Assembly: GCA_016709965.1 (NCBI GenBank)
Contig: JADJLT010000001.1
Coordinates: 866,501-930,500, forward strand
From: Betaproteobacteria bacterium
GTDB taxonomy: Bacteria > Pseudomonadota > Gammaproteobacteria > Burkholderiales > Rhodocyclaceae
DNA length: 64,000 bases
Direction: 5' to 3'
Shown: piece by piece, positions 47,557 through 55,706 of the stretch
Layout of the letters: each line of letters begins with the position of its first letter
Position numbering within the stretch: position 1 is the first letter of the stretch
The notes under the pieces: model-generated
The model's input: only the letters and a program-made list of their open reading frames with translations
What the model was told of the DNA's origin: nothing
The model's database searches: none
Program-made: the position numbers and the translations under genes

Positions 47557-48099
47557 TCAGGGTTTGTCCAGCCAGAACAATGAAGTCACTGTCTTCGCGT
47601 CAGTAATCCGGCCATCCCAAACTGCCTGCTTCGCTTCAGCCGGAGAAACTTCTACAACCTCGAGAAACTCGTTGTGATCGAGTTCTTTTTCGCCAGCCAA
47701 ATGCAAACCACGTGCGGCAAATATCTCAATACGTTCATCCGAATAGCCAATGCATGGGTGCATCACACCGAGATACTCCCACTCGCTGGCTACGTAGCCC
47801 GTTTCTTCCTTCAACTCACGCCGAGCTGTGTCGATGATCGCTTCGCCAGCGTCAATTTTCCCGGCGGGCAGCTCAAGAAATACGCGGCGCAATGGGTAAC
47901 GAAACTGGCGCTCAAACAGCAGATTGCCATTAGAAAGGAAGGCCAGAATGACTACCGCGCCAGGATGAACAATATATTCCCGTATCGATTCCTTGCCATT
48001 GGGTAGCCGGACACAATCCTTGCGCACGTTGAGCAAGGCGCCTTTAAATATACTTTCACTTGAAATTTCTGACTCTATCAGGTGCGTGTCGTGTGACAT
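47557..48099 (-). CDS. NUDIX hydrolase, ADP-ribose pyrophosphatase type
   Basis: A 180-residue enzyme. The NUDIX box GKIDAGEAIIDTARRELKEE followed by TGY (residues 84-106) is complete (Gx5Ex7REUxEE); the upstream Glu-rich FLELPAGK and downstream IGYSDERIEIFAA fit the ADP-ribose pyrophosphatase (NudF) group, which hydrolyses ADP-ribose and related sugars. The start at 48099 (MSHDTHL) follows a GGGGGGA Shine-Dalgarno; the upstream ATG lies within the terminator. It is 67 bp after nuoN. Confidence 0.88.
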   Translation of the reverse strand: MSHDTHLIESEISSESIFKGALLNVRKDCVRLPNGKESIREYIVHPGAVVILAFLSNGNLLFERQFRYPLRRVFLELPAGKIDAGEAIIDTARRELKEETGYVASEWEYLGVMHPCIGYSDERIEIFAARGLHLAGEKELDHNEFLEVVEVSPAEAKQAVWDGRITDAKTVTSLFWLDKP

Positions 48100-48115
48100 T
48101 GCATCCCCCCGCAAA

Positions 48116-48148
48116 GTAAAACGCCCCGACATGCGGGGCGTTGTTTCG
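48116..48148 (-). terminator. Terminator of the nuo operon
   Basis: ACGCCCCG (48121-48128) pairs with CGGGGCGT (48134-48141) around ACATG. On the minus strand the stem is followed by TTTTACTTT, a moderate T-tract, so it may be leaky and let some reading reach the NUDIX gene. Confidence 0.75.
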
Positions 48149-48166
48149 ACCTAATTCAGCCTTGCA

Positions 48167-49645
48167 TCAAAGCGAGCGCAACAAGGCGTAGGCGCAGAGC
48201 GACATGATCACTTGCGGGAAGATGCCGAGAAGCGCGACGGCCAAGCCGTTGGCAGAAATAAGAATACGCATGTCCAGCGGCGCAGTCAGCGGCGTATCGT
48301 CGACTGGTGCGTCGAAGTACATGATCTTTACCACGCGGAGGTAGTAGAAAGCACCGATCAGCGAGAACAGCACAGCTACGATAGCCAGCCACATATAGCC
48401 GGCGGCAACCACCGCCTGCAGCACTGAGAACTTGGCAAAGAAACCGATGAAGAACGGTACGCCAGCCATCGAGAACATCAGCATCAGCATGATGCCGGCA
48501 AACCATGGGCTGCGCTTGTTCAGGCCCTTGAAGTCATCAATTTCCTCAGCTTCAAAACCTGCCCGTGCCATGAGCAGGATCATGCCGAAGGTACCGGCAC
48601 TCATCAGTACGTAGGCAATAACATAGAACATCGAAGAACTGTAGGCGTTCAATGCATAGCGTGCATCGCCACCAACCACGCCAGTAACGATACCCAGCAG
48701 CATGAAACCCATGTGCGAGATCGCAGAATAGGCGAGCATGCGTTTGAGATTGGTCTGGGCGATCGCGGCCAGATTACCGATTGCCATCGACAGCACTGAC
48801 AGAATGATCAACATGGCTTGCCAGTCGGCTGCCATCGTGATCAGGCCGTTCACCAGCAAGCGCATGACGATAGCGAAAGCAGCCAGTTTCGGTGCAGAGC
48901 CGATGAACAAGGTAACCGATGTCGGTGCGCCTTGATAAACGTCCGGAATCCACATATGGAAGGGAACAACACCTAGCTTGAAGGCCAGACCACCAACCAG
49001 GAAGACCAATCCGAATACCAGCACGCTCTTGTTGACGCCACCACCGTAGAGACGCTCGGCAATACCGGTGATTTCGAGCGTACCGGTAGCACCGTAAATC
49101 ATTGACATGCCGTACAGCAGCAAGCCGGAGGCCAAGGCGCCAAGGACAAAATACTTCATCGCTGCTTCAGTGGACGCCACAGAATCACGGTTCATTGCCA
49201 CCATGGCGTAGAGTGAAAGCGACAGCAATTCGAGACCGATATAGATGGTCAGGAAATGGTTGGCAGAAATCATCACCATCATGCCCAAGGTCGCGAAAAG
49301 TGCCAGCACGTAGTACTCGCCCTTGTTCATTGACTCGCGATCAATGACGTAGCCCCGAGAATAGAACATCACAATGACCACAGTCATGTACAGGAACAGC
49401 TTCAGCAAATCCGACATCAGATCGTCGACAAACATATTGCTGAAGGTATAAGTAATTTCTCCGGTGCTTGTCGCGAACTGAATGGCTGCGCAGCCGACCA
49501 GGGTCAGTTGGGTCAGCACGAAGGTGACTGTGCGACGACTATCCTTGACCAGCAAATCGATCATCAGGATGGCCAGCGCCATCACCGCCAGAAAGAGCTC
49601 CGGGGCTGCGGGCAGGAGATTGGGGACAACGAAATTGTCGAACAT
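48167..49645 (-). CDS. nuoN: NADH-quinone oxidoreductase subunit N
   Basis: A 492-residue proton-pumping antiporter-like membrane subunit of complex I. About 14 helices; the half-channel lysines are in LGALASGLLLYGMS/FKLGVVPFHMWIPDVYQGAP and QTNLKRMLAYSAISHMGFMLLG. It is the last gene of the operon, after nuoM (12 bp). Confidence 0.94.
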   Translation of the reverse strand: MFDNFVVPNLLPAAPELFLAVMALAILMIDLLVKDSRRTVTFVLTQLTLVGCAAIQFATSTGEITYTFSNMFVDDLMSDLLKLFLYMTVVIVMFYSRGYVIDRESMNKGEYYVLALFATLGMMVMISANHFLTIYIGLELLSLSLYAMVAMNRDSVASTEAAMKYFVLGALASGLLLYGMSMIYGATGTLEITGIAERLYGGGVNKSVLVFGLVFLVGGLAFKLGVVPFHMWIPDVYQGAPTSVTLFIGSAPKLAAFAIVMRLLVNGLITMAADWQAMLIILSVLSMAIGNLAAIAQTNLKRMLAYSAISHMGFMLLGIVTGVVGGDARYALNAYSSSMFYVIAYVLMSAGTFGMILLMARAGFEAEEIDDFKGLNKRSPWFAGIMLMLMFSMAGVPFFIGFFAKFSVLQAVVAAGYMWLAIVAVLFSLIGAFYYLRVVKIMYFDAPVDDTPLTAPLDMRILISANGLAVALLGIFPQVIMSLCAYALLRSL

Positions 49646-49657
49646 GTCGGCTACCGT

Positions 49658-51142
49658 TTATTGAATCTTGCTGATGGCGACATGACGCAACAGGTCATTG
49701 ACCGAGGCGTGCATGACTTCCGTGAAAGGCTGCGGGTAGAGACCCATCCACAGGGTGGCAATGGCCAGTACGCCCAGAATGGCAAACTCGCGCTTATTGA
49801 TGTCTGACAGCTCTGCAACATGATGATTGGCAACATCGCCAAAGATCACCCGCTTGTACATCCACAGCGTGTAGGCGGCACCGATAACCATCGAGCTGGC
49901 CGCAGCAAAAGCCACCCAAAAATTGAATTTAACCGCACCAAGAATCACCATGAACTCACCAACGAACCCCGAGGTTGCCGGCAAACCTGCATTAGCCATC
50001 GAAAACAGCATGAACAGGGCCGCGAATTTAGGCATCGTATTGACCACGCCGCCGTAATCGGCAATTTGACGACTATGTACTCGGTCGTACATCACGCCAA
50101 TACAGAAGAACATGGCACCCGACACAAAACCGTGAGAGACCATCTGAACCAAGGCTCCCTCGATACCCATGGCACTGAACATAAAGAAGCCGAGTGTCAC
50201 GAAACCCATGTGCGCAATCGAAGAATAGGCCACAAGCTTCTTCATGTCCTCCTGAACCAAGGCGACGAAACCGATATAGACAACGGCGATCAGCGAGAGA
50301 CCCAGAACAAGACCGGACAATTCATGCGAGGCATCAGGCAGGATCGGCAGGGAGAACCGGAGGAAACCGTATGCACCCAGCTTGAGGGCAATAGCTGCCA
50401 GTACGATTGAGCCACCGGTCGGCGCTTCAACGTGCGCATCCGGCAACCAGGTATGGACCGGCCACATCGGCACCTTGACGGCAAAGGCAATAAGGAACGC
50501 GAAGAATAGCCAAATCTGCGAACCAAGCGGAATCGGCAACTTGTGCCATTCCAGAATTGAGAAGCTACCACCGGACTGAATGAACAAATACATTAACGCA
50601 AGCAGGAAAAGCAGCGAACCAAAAAGTGTGTAGAGGAAGAACTTGAATGCGGCATATACGCGCTTTGGTCCTCCCCAGACGCCGATAATCAGATACAACG
50701 GAATCAGCGACGCTTCAAAGAAGACATAAAAGAGCACGCCATCAAGCGACGTAAAGATACCGTTCATCAGTCCCGACATGATCAGGAAAGCTGCGTTGTA
50801 TTGCGCTACCTTGGTCTGGATGACTTCCCAACCAGCGGCGACGACGATGATGGTGATAAAGGCGTTAAGCACCACGAAGAGCATCGAAATACCGTCAACA
50901 CCCAAGTGATAGTTGATGTTGAAACGCGGAATCCAACTACTCAGCTCGACGAACTGCATGCCACCGTTGGCGATATCGAACCCTGCCCAAAGTGGTAGCG
51001 TGACGAGGAAAGCCGCAACCGCACCCGCCAAGGATAGCATCCTGGCCAGCGGAGCATTCCGGTCACCCCCGGTGGTCAATATAACCAGACCGGAGAAGAT
51101 CGGAATCCAGATTGCGAGAGATAGCAACGGGTAAGTCGACAT
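49658..51142 (-). CDS. nuoM: NADH-quinone oxidoreductase subunit M
   Basis: A 494-residue proton-pumping subunit. LGVDGISMLFVVLNAFITII, AFAVKVPMWPVHTWLPDAHVEAPT and QEDMKKLVAYSSIAHMGFVTLG match NuoM, including the lysine in the broken helix. It sits between nuoL and nuoN with short gaps. Confidence 0.94.
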   Translation of the reverse strand: MSTYPLLSLAIWIPIFSGLVILTTGGDRNAPLARMLSLAGAVAAFLVTLPLWAGFDIANGGMQFVELSSWIPRFNINYHLGVDGISMLFVVLNAFITIIVVAAGWEVIQTKVAQYNAAFLIMSGLMNGIFTSLDGVLFYVFFEASLIPLYLIIGVWGGPKRVYAAFKFFLYTLFGSLLFLLALMYLFIQSGGSFSILEWHKLPIPLGSQIWLFFAFLIAFAVKVPMWPVHTWLPDAHVEAPTGGSIVLAAIALKLGAYGFLRFSLPILPDASHELSGLVLGLSLIAVVYIGFVALVQEDMKKLVAYSSIAHMGFVTLGFFMFSAMGIEGALVQMVSHGFVSGAMFFCIGVMYDRVHSRQIADYGGVVNTMPKFAALFMLFSMANAGLPATSGFVGEFMVILGAVKFNFWVAFAAASSMVIGAAYTLWMYKRVIFGDVANHHVAELSDINKREFAILGVLAIATLWMGLYPQPFTEVMHASVNDLLRHVAISKIQ

Positions 51143-51174
51143 GTTATTCCTTGCTTTTCTGCGAATAATTCACG

Positions 51175-53220
51175 CTAGGCGCGGTTGATCCACAGGGTCA
51201 TCAGCACAAAGATGCCGATAATCATGGTGAAAGCGTAGTGATAAACGTAACCGGTCTGGAACAGTCGGGTTACGGAAGCAATCCATCCAACAACCTTGGC
51301 CGACCCATTCACGATCAGGCCGTCGATGATGGCGACGTCGCCGCCACGCCATAGCACCTTGCCAAGAAGGCGGGCACCACCGGCAAACACCAACTCGTTG
51401 AATTTATCAAAGTAGTACTTGTTCTCAAGCAAGGTTTGAATAGCCGAGAAGCGGTGTTGAATTGCAGCCGGGAAATCAGGACGCTTCATGTAGAAGAACC
51501 ACGATACGACTACACCAGACAAGGCAAGAAGGAATGGCAGTGAAGTCAAGGAATGGATGCCCATTGCGACAGCACCGTGGAACTCTTCGGCCAGATGCTC
51601 CATTGCCGGGTGTGCTTCAGCATTGATAAAGATCACACCTTTAAAATAATCACCGTAGAGCATTGGCTCTATAGCTATGAAACCAATAAACATGGATGGA
51701 ATGGCCAGCAACACCAAGGGCAACGTAACAACCCACGGCGTTTCATGTGGCTTCTGACCCGGTGCCAGACCATGGTGATGATCGTGAGAGGCCTCTTCAT
51801 CATCGTGGTCGCCATGATGCTCATGATGATGGGCATCATCTGCCTTACCAAAACGCTCTTCGCCATGGAAGACCAGAAAGTACATGCGGAACGAGTAAAA
51901 CGCGGTGATGAACACGCCAGCCAGAACCGAGTAATACGCAAATGCCGCACCCGGTTGACCATGATGATAGGCCACTTGCGCAGCTTCAATAATTGAGTCC
52001 TTGGAATAGAAACCGGACAGGAAAGGCGTACCAATCAAAGCAAGCGAACCGATGAGTGAAGTAATCCACGTAATTGGCATGTACTTGCGTAGGCCGCCCA
52101 TATTACGAATATCCTGATCGTGGTGCATGCCAATAATCACAGAGCCGGCGCCAAGGAACAGCAGGGCCTTGAAGAAGGCGTGTGTCATCAGGTGAAAAAT
52201 GGCGACTGAATAAGCAGATGCCCCCAACGCAACGGTCATGTAACCAAGCTGAGAGAGGGTGGAATAAGCTACGACCCGCTTGATGTCATTCTGAATGATG
52301 CCCAGGAAGCCCATGAATAGTGCAGTAATTGCGCCGATGACGATGACGAAGGACAGGGCAGTAGTCGACAACTCAAACAGTGGCGACATCCTGGCGACCA
52401 TGAAGATACCCGCCGTCACCATAGTTGCAGCATGGATCAGGGCAGAGATCGGGGTCGGGCCTTCCATCGAATCTGGGAGCCAAACATGCAGGGGAACCTG
52501 CGCTGACTTACCCATGGCACCGATGAAAAGACAGATGCAGGTAACAGTCATCAATGACCAATCGGCAGAACCCCAGATATTGATCATTGCAGAAGCGAGT
52601 TCTGGAGCTTTTTCGAATACAGTTTTGTAATCAAGCGTACCGAAGTGAGCAAGCACCAATCCAATGCCCAATATGAAACCGAAGTCTCCGACACGATTGA
52701 CCAGAAAGGCCTTCATGTTAGCGAAGATGGCGGTCGGACGGGTGTACCAGAAACCGATCAGGAGATAGGAAACCAGACCAACTGCCTCCCAACCGAAAAA
52801 GAGCTGCATAAAGTTGTTGCTCATCACCAGCATCAGCATGGAGAAGGTGAACAACGAGATATAGCTAAAGAAACGGTTATATCCAGGGTCTTCCTGCATG
52901 TAGCCAATGGTATAGATATGAACCATCAGCGATACGAATGTGACCACCAGCATCATCGTGGTGGTCAACGTATCTATCAGAAACCCAACCTCAAACTTGT
53001 ATTCGCCGCTGGTCAGCCACGTATAGACGGCCCCGTTGTAGGTATGTCCTGCCTGAACATCCTTGAAGATAATAATGGACGCAATAAAGGCAATAGCGAC
53101 ACCTGCTATGGTTGCCGTATGAGCAACCCAGCGCGGGATAACCCGACAGAACAAACCTGCAATCATGGCGCCAATAAGCGGTGCCATGGGAACGAGCAGA
53201 TAGAGTTTTTGCATTTCCAT
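51175..53220 (-). CDS. nuoL: NADH-quinone oxidoreductase subunit L
   Basis: A 681-residue distal pump subunit with the long lateral helix at its end. GKSAQVPLHVWLPDSMEGPTP and QNDIKRVVAYSTLSQLGYM are the channel motifs. A soluble insert of about 30 residues near 450-480 is very rich in histidine (DDAHHHEHHGDHDDEEASHD, then HHHG), which may bind metal. The rest has normal length. Confidence 0.94.
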   Translation of the reverse strand: MEMQKLYLLVPMAPLIGAMIAGLFCRVIPRWVAHTATIAGVAIAFIASIIIFKDVQAGHTYNGAVYTWLTSGEYKFEVGFLIDTLTTTMMLVVTFVSLMVHIYTIGYMQEDPGYNRFFSYISLFTFSMLMLVMSNNFMQLFFGWEAVGLVSYLLIGFWYTRPTAIFANMKAFLVNRVGDFGFILGIGLVLAHFGTLDYKTVFEKAPELASAMINIWGSADWSLMTVTCICLFIGAMGKSAQVPLHVWLPDSMEGPTPISALIHAATMVTAGIFMVARMSPLFELSTTALSFVIVIGAITALFMGFLGIIQNDIKRVVAYSTLSQLGYMTVALGASAYSVAIFHLMTHAFFKALLFLGAGSVIIGMHHDQDIRNMGGLRKYMPITWITSLIGSLALIGTPFLSGFYSKDSIIEAAQVAYHHGQPGAAFAYYSVLAGVFITAFYSFRMYFLVFHGEERFGKADDAHHHEHHGDHDDEEASHDHHHGLAPGQKPHETPWVVTLPLVLLAIPSMFIGFIAIEPMLYGDYFKGVIFINAEAHPAMEHLAEEFHGAVAMGIHSLTSLPFLLALSGVVVSWFFYMKRPDFPAAIQHRFSAIQTLLENKYYFDKFNELVFAGGARLLGKVLWRGGDVAIIDGLIVNGSAKVVGWIASVTRLFQTGYVYHYAFTMIIGIFVLMTLWINRA

Positions 53221-53222
53221 GT

Positions 53223-53534
53223 TTAACCCTTCAGGCTGCTCAGGTCATCCACATGGATGCTCTTGAGGTTGCGGAACAGCACGATCAGAATGGCCAGACC
53301 AATCGCCGATTCAGCAGCGGCAACAGTCAGGATGAAGAAGACGAAAATCTGACCGGAAAGGTCCTGAAGATAGTGTGAAAACGCCACAAAATTCATGTTG
53401 ACCGCAAGAAGCATCAACTCAATGGCCATCAGTAACACTATCAGATTCTTCCGGTTCAGGAATATACCGACCACGCTGATCGCAAAAAGTATCGCGCCTA
53501 GAATCAGAAAATGGGATAAAGAGAGAGTTAACAT
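53223..53534 (-). CDS. nuoK: NADH-quinone oxidoreductase subunit K
   Basis: A 103-residue three-helix subunit. Glutamates of the proton path are in helix 2 (LLMAIELMLLAVNMNFVAF) and helix 3 (AAAESAIGLAILIVLFRN). It is 2 bp after the nuoL start region, on the same transcript. Confidence 0.93.
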   Translation of the reverse strand: MLTLSLSHFLILGAILFAISVVGIFLNRKNLIVLLMAIELMLLAVNMNFVAFSHYLQDLSGQIFVFFILTVAAAESAIGLAILIVLFRNLKSIHVDDLSSLKG

Positions 53535-53548
53535 GGGTTCCCCGGGGT

Positions 53549-54145
53549 TCAGTCTTTTTCAACCGGCATCTGCAGTACGCGAACACGATCTTTCGCCTTT
53601 ACGAATACCTGCTGATTCGGGTTTGTAGCTTTGGACTTCTTCGGACCACGGTAAGTCAGCACGATCGCCGCAATCATGCCAACAAGCAGGATAAGAGAGG
53701 CTAGTTCGAAGGGATAAACAAAATCCGTGAACATCAGCGCACCGATGCTCTTCGTGTTTGACACACCAGCCGGAACGATCGCGTCGGCGGCAGGAATCTG
53801 GAAGTACTTGCTACCAAGCACCAAACTCATTTCCAGAGCCATCAACAGACCGAGCAACGCGCCAAGAGGAAGATAATTCCAGAAGCCTTGCCGAATGCGA
53901 TCCATATTGATGTCGAGCATCATCACGACGAACAGGAACAAAACCATAACCGCGCCAACATACACAAGGATGATGGCAATTGCCAAAAACTCCGCTTGCA
54001 ACAACGCCCAGATGCCGCCGCAGGTAAAAAAGGCAAGAATCAGGTGCAATGCCGCATGTACCGGATTACGCGCAGTAATGACGCGCAGCCCCGCAAATAC
54101 CAGAATCGCAGACAAAAAATAGAAAACCGAGGTTTGAAAATCCAT
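53549..54145 (-). CDS. nuoJ: NADH-quinone oxidoreductase subunit J
   Basis: A 198-residue membrane subunit with five helices; NPVHAALHLILAFFTCGGIWALLQAEFLAI and VYVGAVMVLFLFVVMMLDI (the pi-bulge helix) are typical. The start at 54145 (MDFQTSVFYFLSAILVF) is preferred over an ATG 9 bp upstream. Confidence 0.92.
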   Translation of the reverse strand: MDFQTSVFYFLSAILVFAGLRVITARNPVHAALHLILAFFTCGGIWALLQAEFLAIAIILVYVGAVMVLFLFVVMMLDINMDRIRQGFWNYLPLGALLGLLMALEMSLVLGSKYFQIPAADAIVPAGVSNTKSIGALMFTDFVYPFELASLILLVGMIAAIVLTYRGPKKSKATNPNQQVFVKAKDRVRVLQMPVEKD

Positions 54146-54157
54146 CGCTAGCACCTG

Positions 54158-54646
54158 TTATCGGTAAGAAGCGTCAAGTTCGCGATCCTTGGCGATCTGC
54201 GCCTCGTAACGGTCACCATTGGCAAGCAGCATCTGCTTGGTGTAGTACAGATCACCGCGCTTTTCGCCGTGGTATTCGAAAACTCGCGTCTCAACGATTG
54301 CATCGACTGGACAAGCCTCTTCGCAGAATCCACAAAAAATACACTTGGTAAGATCTATGTCATAGCGAGTCGTACGGCGTGAACCATCATCACGCGGTTC
54401 GGCCTCAATCGTAATTGCAAGCGCAGGGCAAACCGCTTCGCAGAGTTTGCATGCAATACAGCGCTCCTCACCATTCGGATAGCGACGCAAGGCGTGCAAT
54501 CCTCTAAAGCGGAAGCTCTGAGGCGTTTTTTCTTCCGGATATTGAACAGTGATCTTCCTGGCAAAGAAGTATTTACCGGTGACCGACATTCCCTTCAACA
54601 ATTCCTTGAGGAAGAGGCTGTTGAAGATTTCCTTCATCGAACCCAT
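54158..54646 (-). CDS. nuoI: NADH-quinone oxidoreductase subunit I
   Basis: A 162-residue iron-sulfur subunit carrying clusters N6a and N6b: CIACKLCEAVCP and CIFCGFCEEACP. It lies between the membrane arm (nuoH) and the peripheral arm. It is 10 bp after nuoH in the transcript. Confidence 0.94.
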   Translation of the reverse strand: MGSMKEIFNSLFLKELLKGMSVTGKYFFARKITVQYPEEKTPQSFRFRGLHALRRYPNGEERCIACKLCEAVCPALAITIEAEPRDDGSRRTTRYDIDLTKCIFCGFCEEACPVDAIVETRVFEYHGEKRGDLYYTKQMLLANGDRYEAQIAKDRELDASYR

Positions 54647-54656
54647 TAGTCTCTCC

Positions 54657-55706
54657 TCACTTCCAGATATTCAAAGGCGACATCATCCAGACGCCGACGA
54701 CAACCAGCCAAATCAAACAGATCGGCACGAAAACTTTCCAGCCCAGACGCATTAGCTGATCGTATCGGTAACGCGGGAATGTTGCCCGGAACCACAAAAA
54801 CAGGAAGAGAATTGCTGACATCTTTGCAAAAAGCCAAAGAATGCCGTCAGGGAGGAATCCAACAGGAGACAACCAACCGCCCAAGAACATGATCGAGGTC
54901 AGAGCTGAGACCAGAATCATGTTGGCGTATTCTGCAAGGAAGAAAACAGCGAAGGCCATACCAGAATATTCGACGTGGAACCCTGCAACAATTTCTGATT
55001 CACCTTCGGCGACGTCGAATGGAGCACGGTTAGTTTCCGCCACTCCAGAAATCAGATAGACCAAGAACATAGGAAACAAAGGCAACCAATTCCAAGATAA
55101 AAAGCTCAGTCCCCAGCCTGCGAAAAGGCCTTTATCCTGAATATTGACAATCTCAACCAAGTTAAGGCTATTGGAGACCATCAGTACACAAATCAGAGAG
55201 AAGCCCATGGAAATTTCGTAGGACACCATCTGTGCAGCAGAACGCATTGCGCCAAGAAACGCGTATTTTGAGTTTGAAGCCCAACCAGACAGAATGATCC
55301 CGTACACGCCCATCGAGGTAATCGCCATTATGTACAGCAAGCTAGCGTCGATATTCGCCAACACCAGCGAATCCGTGAAGGGTACGACAGCCCAAGCAGC
55401 CAAGGCCGGGGCGATTGCAAGCATTGGCGCAATGAGGAAAATCCCTTTATTGGAACCGCTCGGTACAATAATTTCCTTCAGCAAGAGTTTCAAGCCATCA
55501 GCAATTGGCTGAATCAAGCCCCACGGACCAACCCTGTTAGGCCCAATTCGAACTTGCATGTAGCCAATGACCTTACGCTCGAAATAGGTCAGATAAGCAA
55601 CTGACAGCATCATAGGTGCGACGATCAGGACGATCTTTATCAGCGTCCAGACAGCAGGCCAAGCACCGCCAAATAACCCAGTACCGAAATTCATTAGTGC
55701 GTCCAT
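54657..55706 (-). CDS. nuoH: NADH-quinone oxidoreductase subunit H
   Basis: A 349-residue subunit forming part of the quinone chamber. YFERKVIGYMQVRIGPNRVGPWGLIQPIADGLKLL and the loop ETNRAPFDVAEGESEIVAGFHVEYSG are nearly invariant in the family. Its ATG lies directly against the nuoG stop (TAA-ATG). Confidence 0.94.
   Translation of the reverse strand: MDALMNFGTGLFGGAWPAVWTLIKIVLIVAPMMLSVAYLTYFERKVIGYMQVRIGPNRVGPWGLIQPIADGLKLLLKEIIVPSGSNKGIFLIAPMLAIAPALAAWAVVPFTDSLVLANIDASLLYIMAITSMGVYGIILSGWASNSKYAFLGAMRSAAQMVSYEISMGFSLICVLMVSNSLNLVEIVNIQDKGLFAGWGLSFLSWNWLPLFPMFLVYLISGVAETNRAPFDVAEGESEIVAGFHVEYSGMAFAVFFLAEYANMILVSALTSIMFLGGWLSPVGFLPDGILWLFAKMSAILFLFLWFRATFPRYRYDQLMRLGWKVFVPICLIWLVVVGVWMMSPLNIWK

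Noticed and set aside
51950..51970. CCCGGTTGACCATGATG in nuoL
   Set aside because: Shares only GGTTGACC with the repeat; no A/T blocks.
53396..53412. GTTGACCGCAAGAAG in nuoK, like part of the repeat
   Set aside because: Only half of the core matches and no T-tract precedes it; it encodes the conserved LLAVNMN of NuoK.
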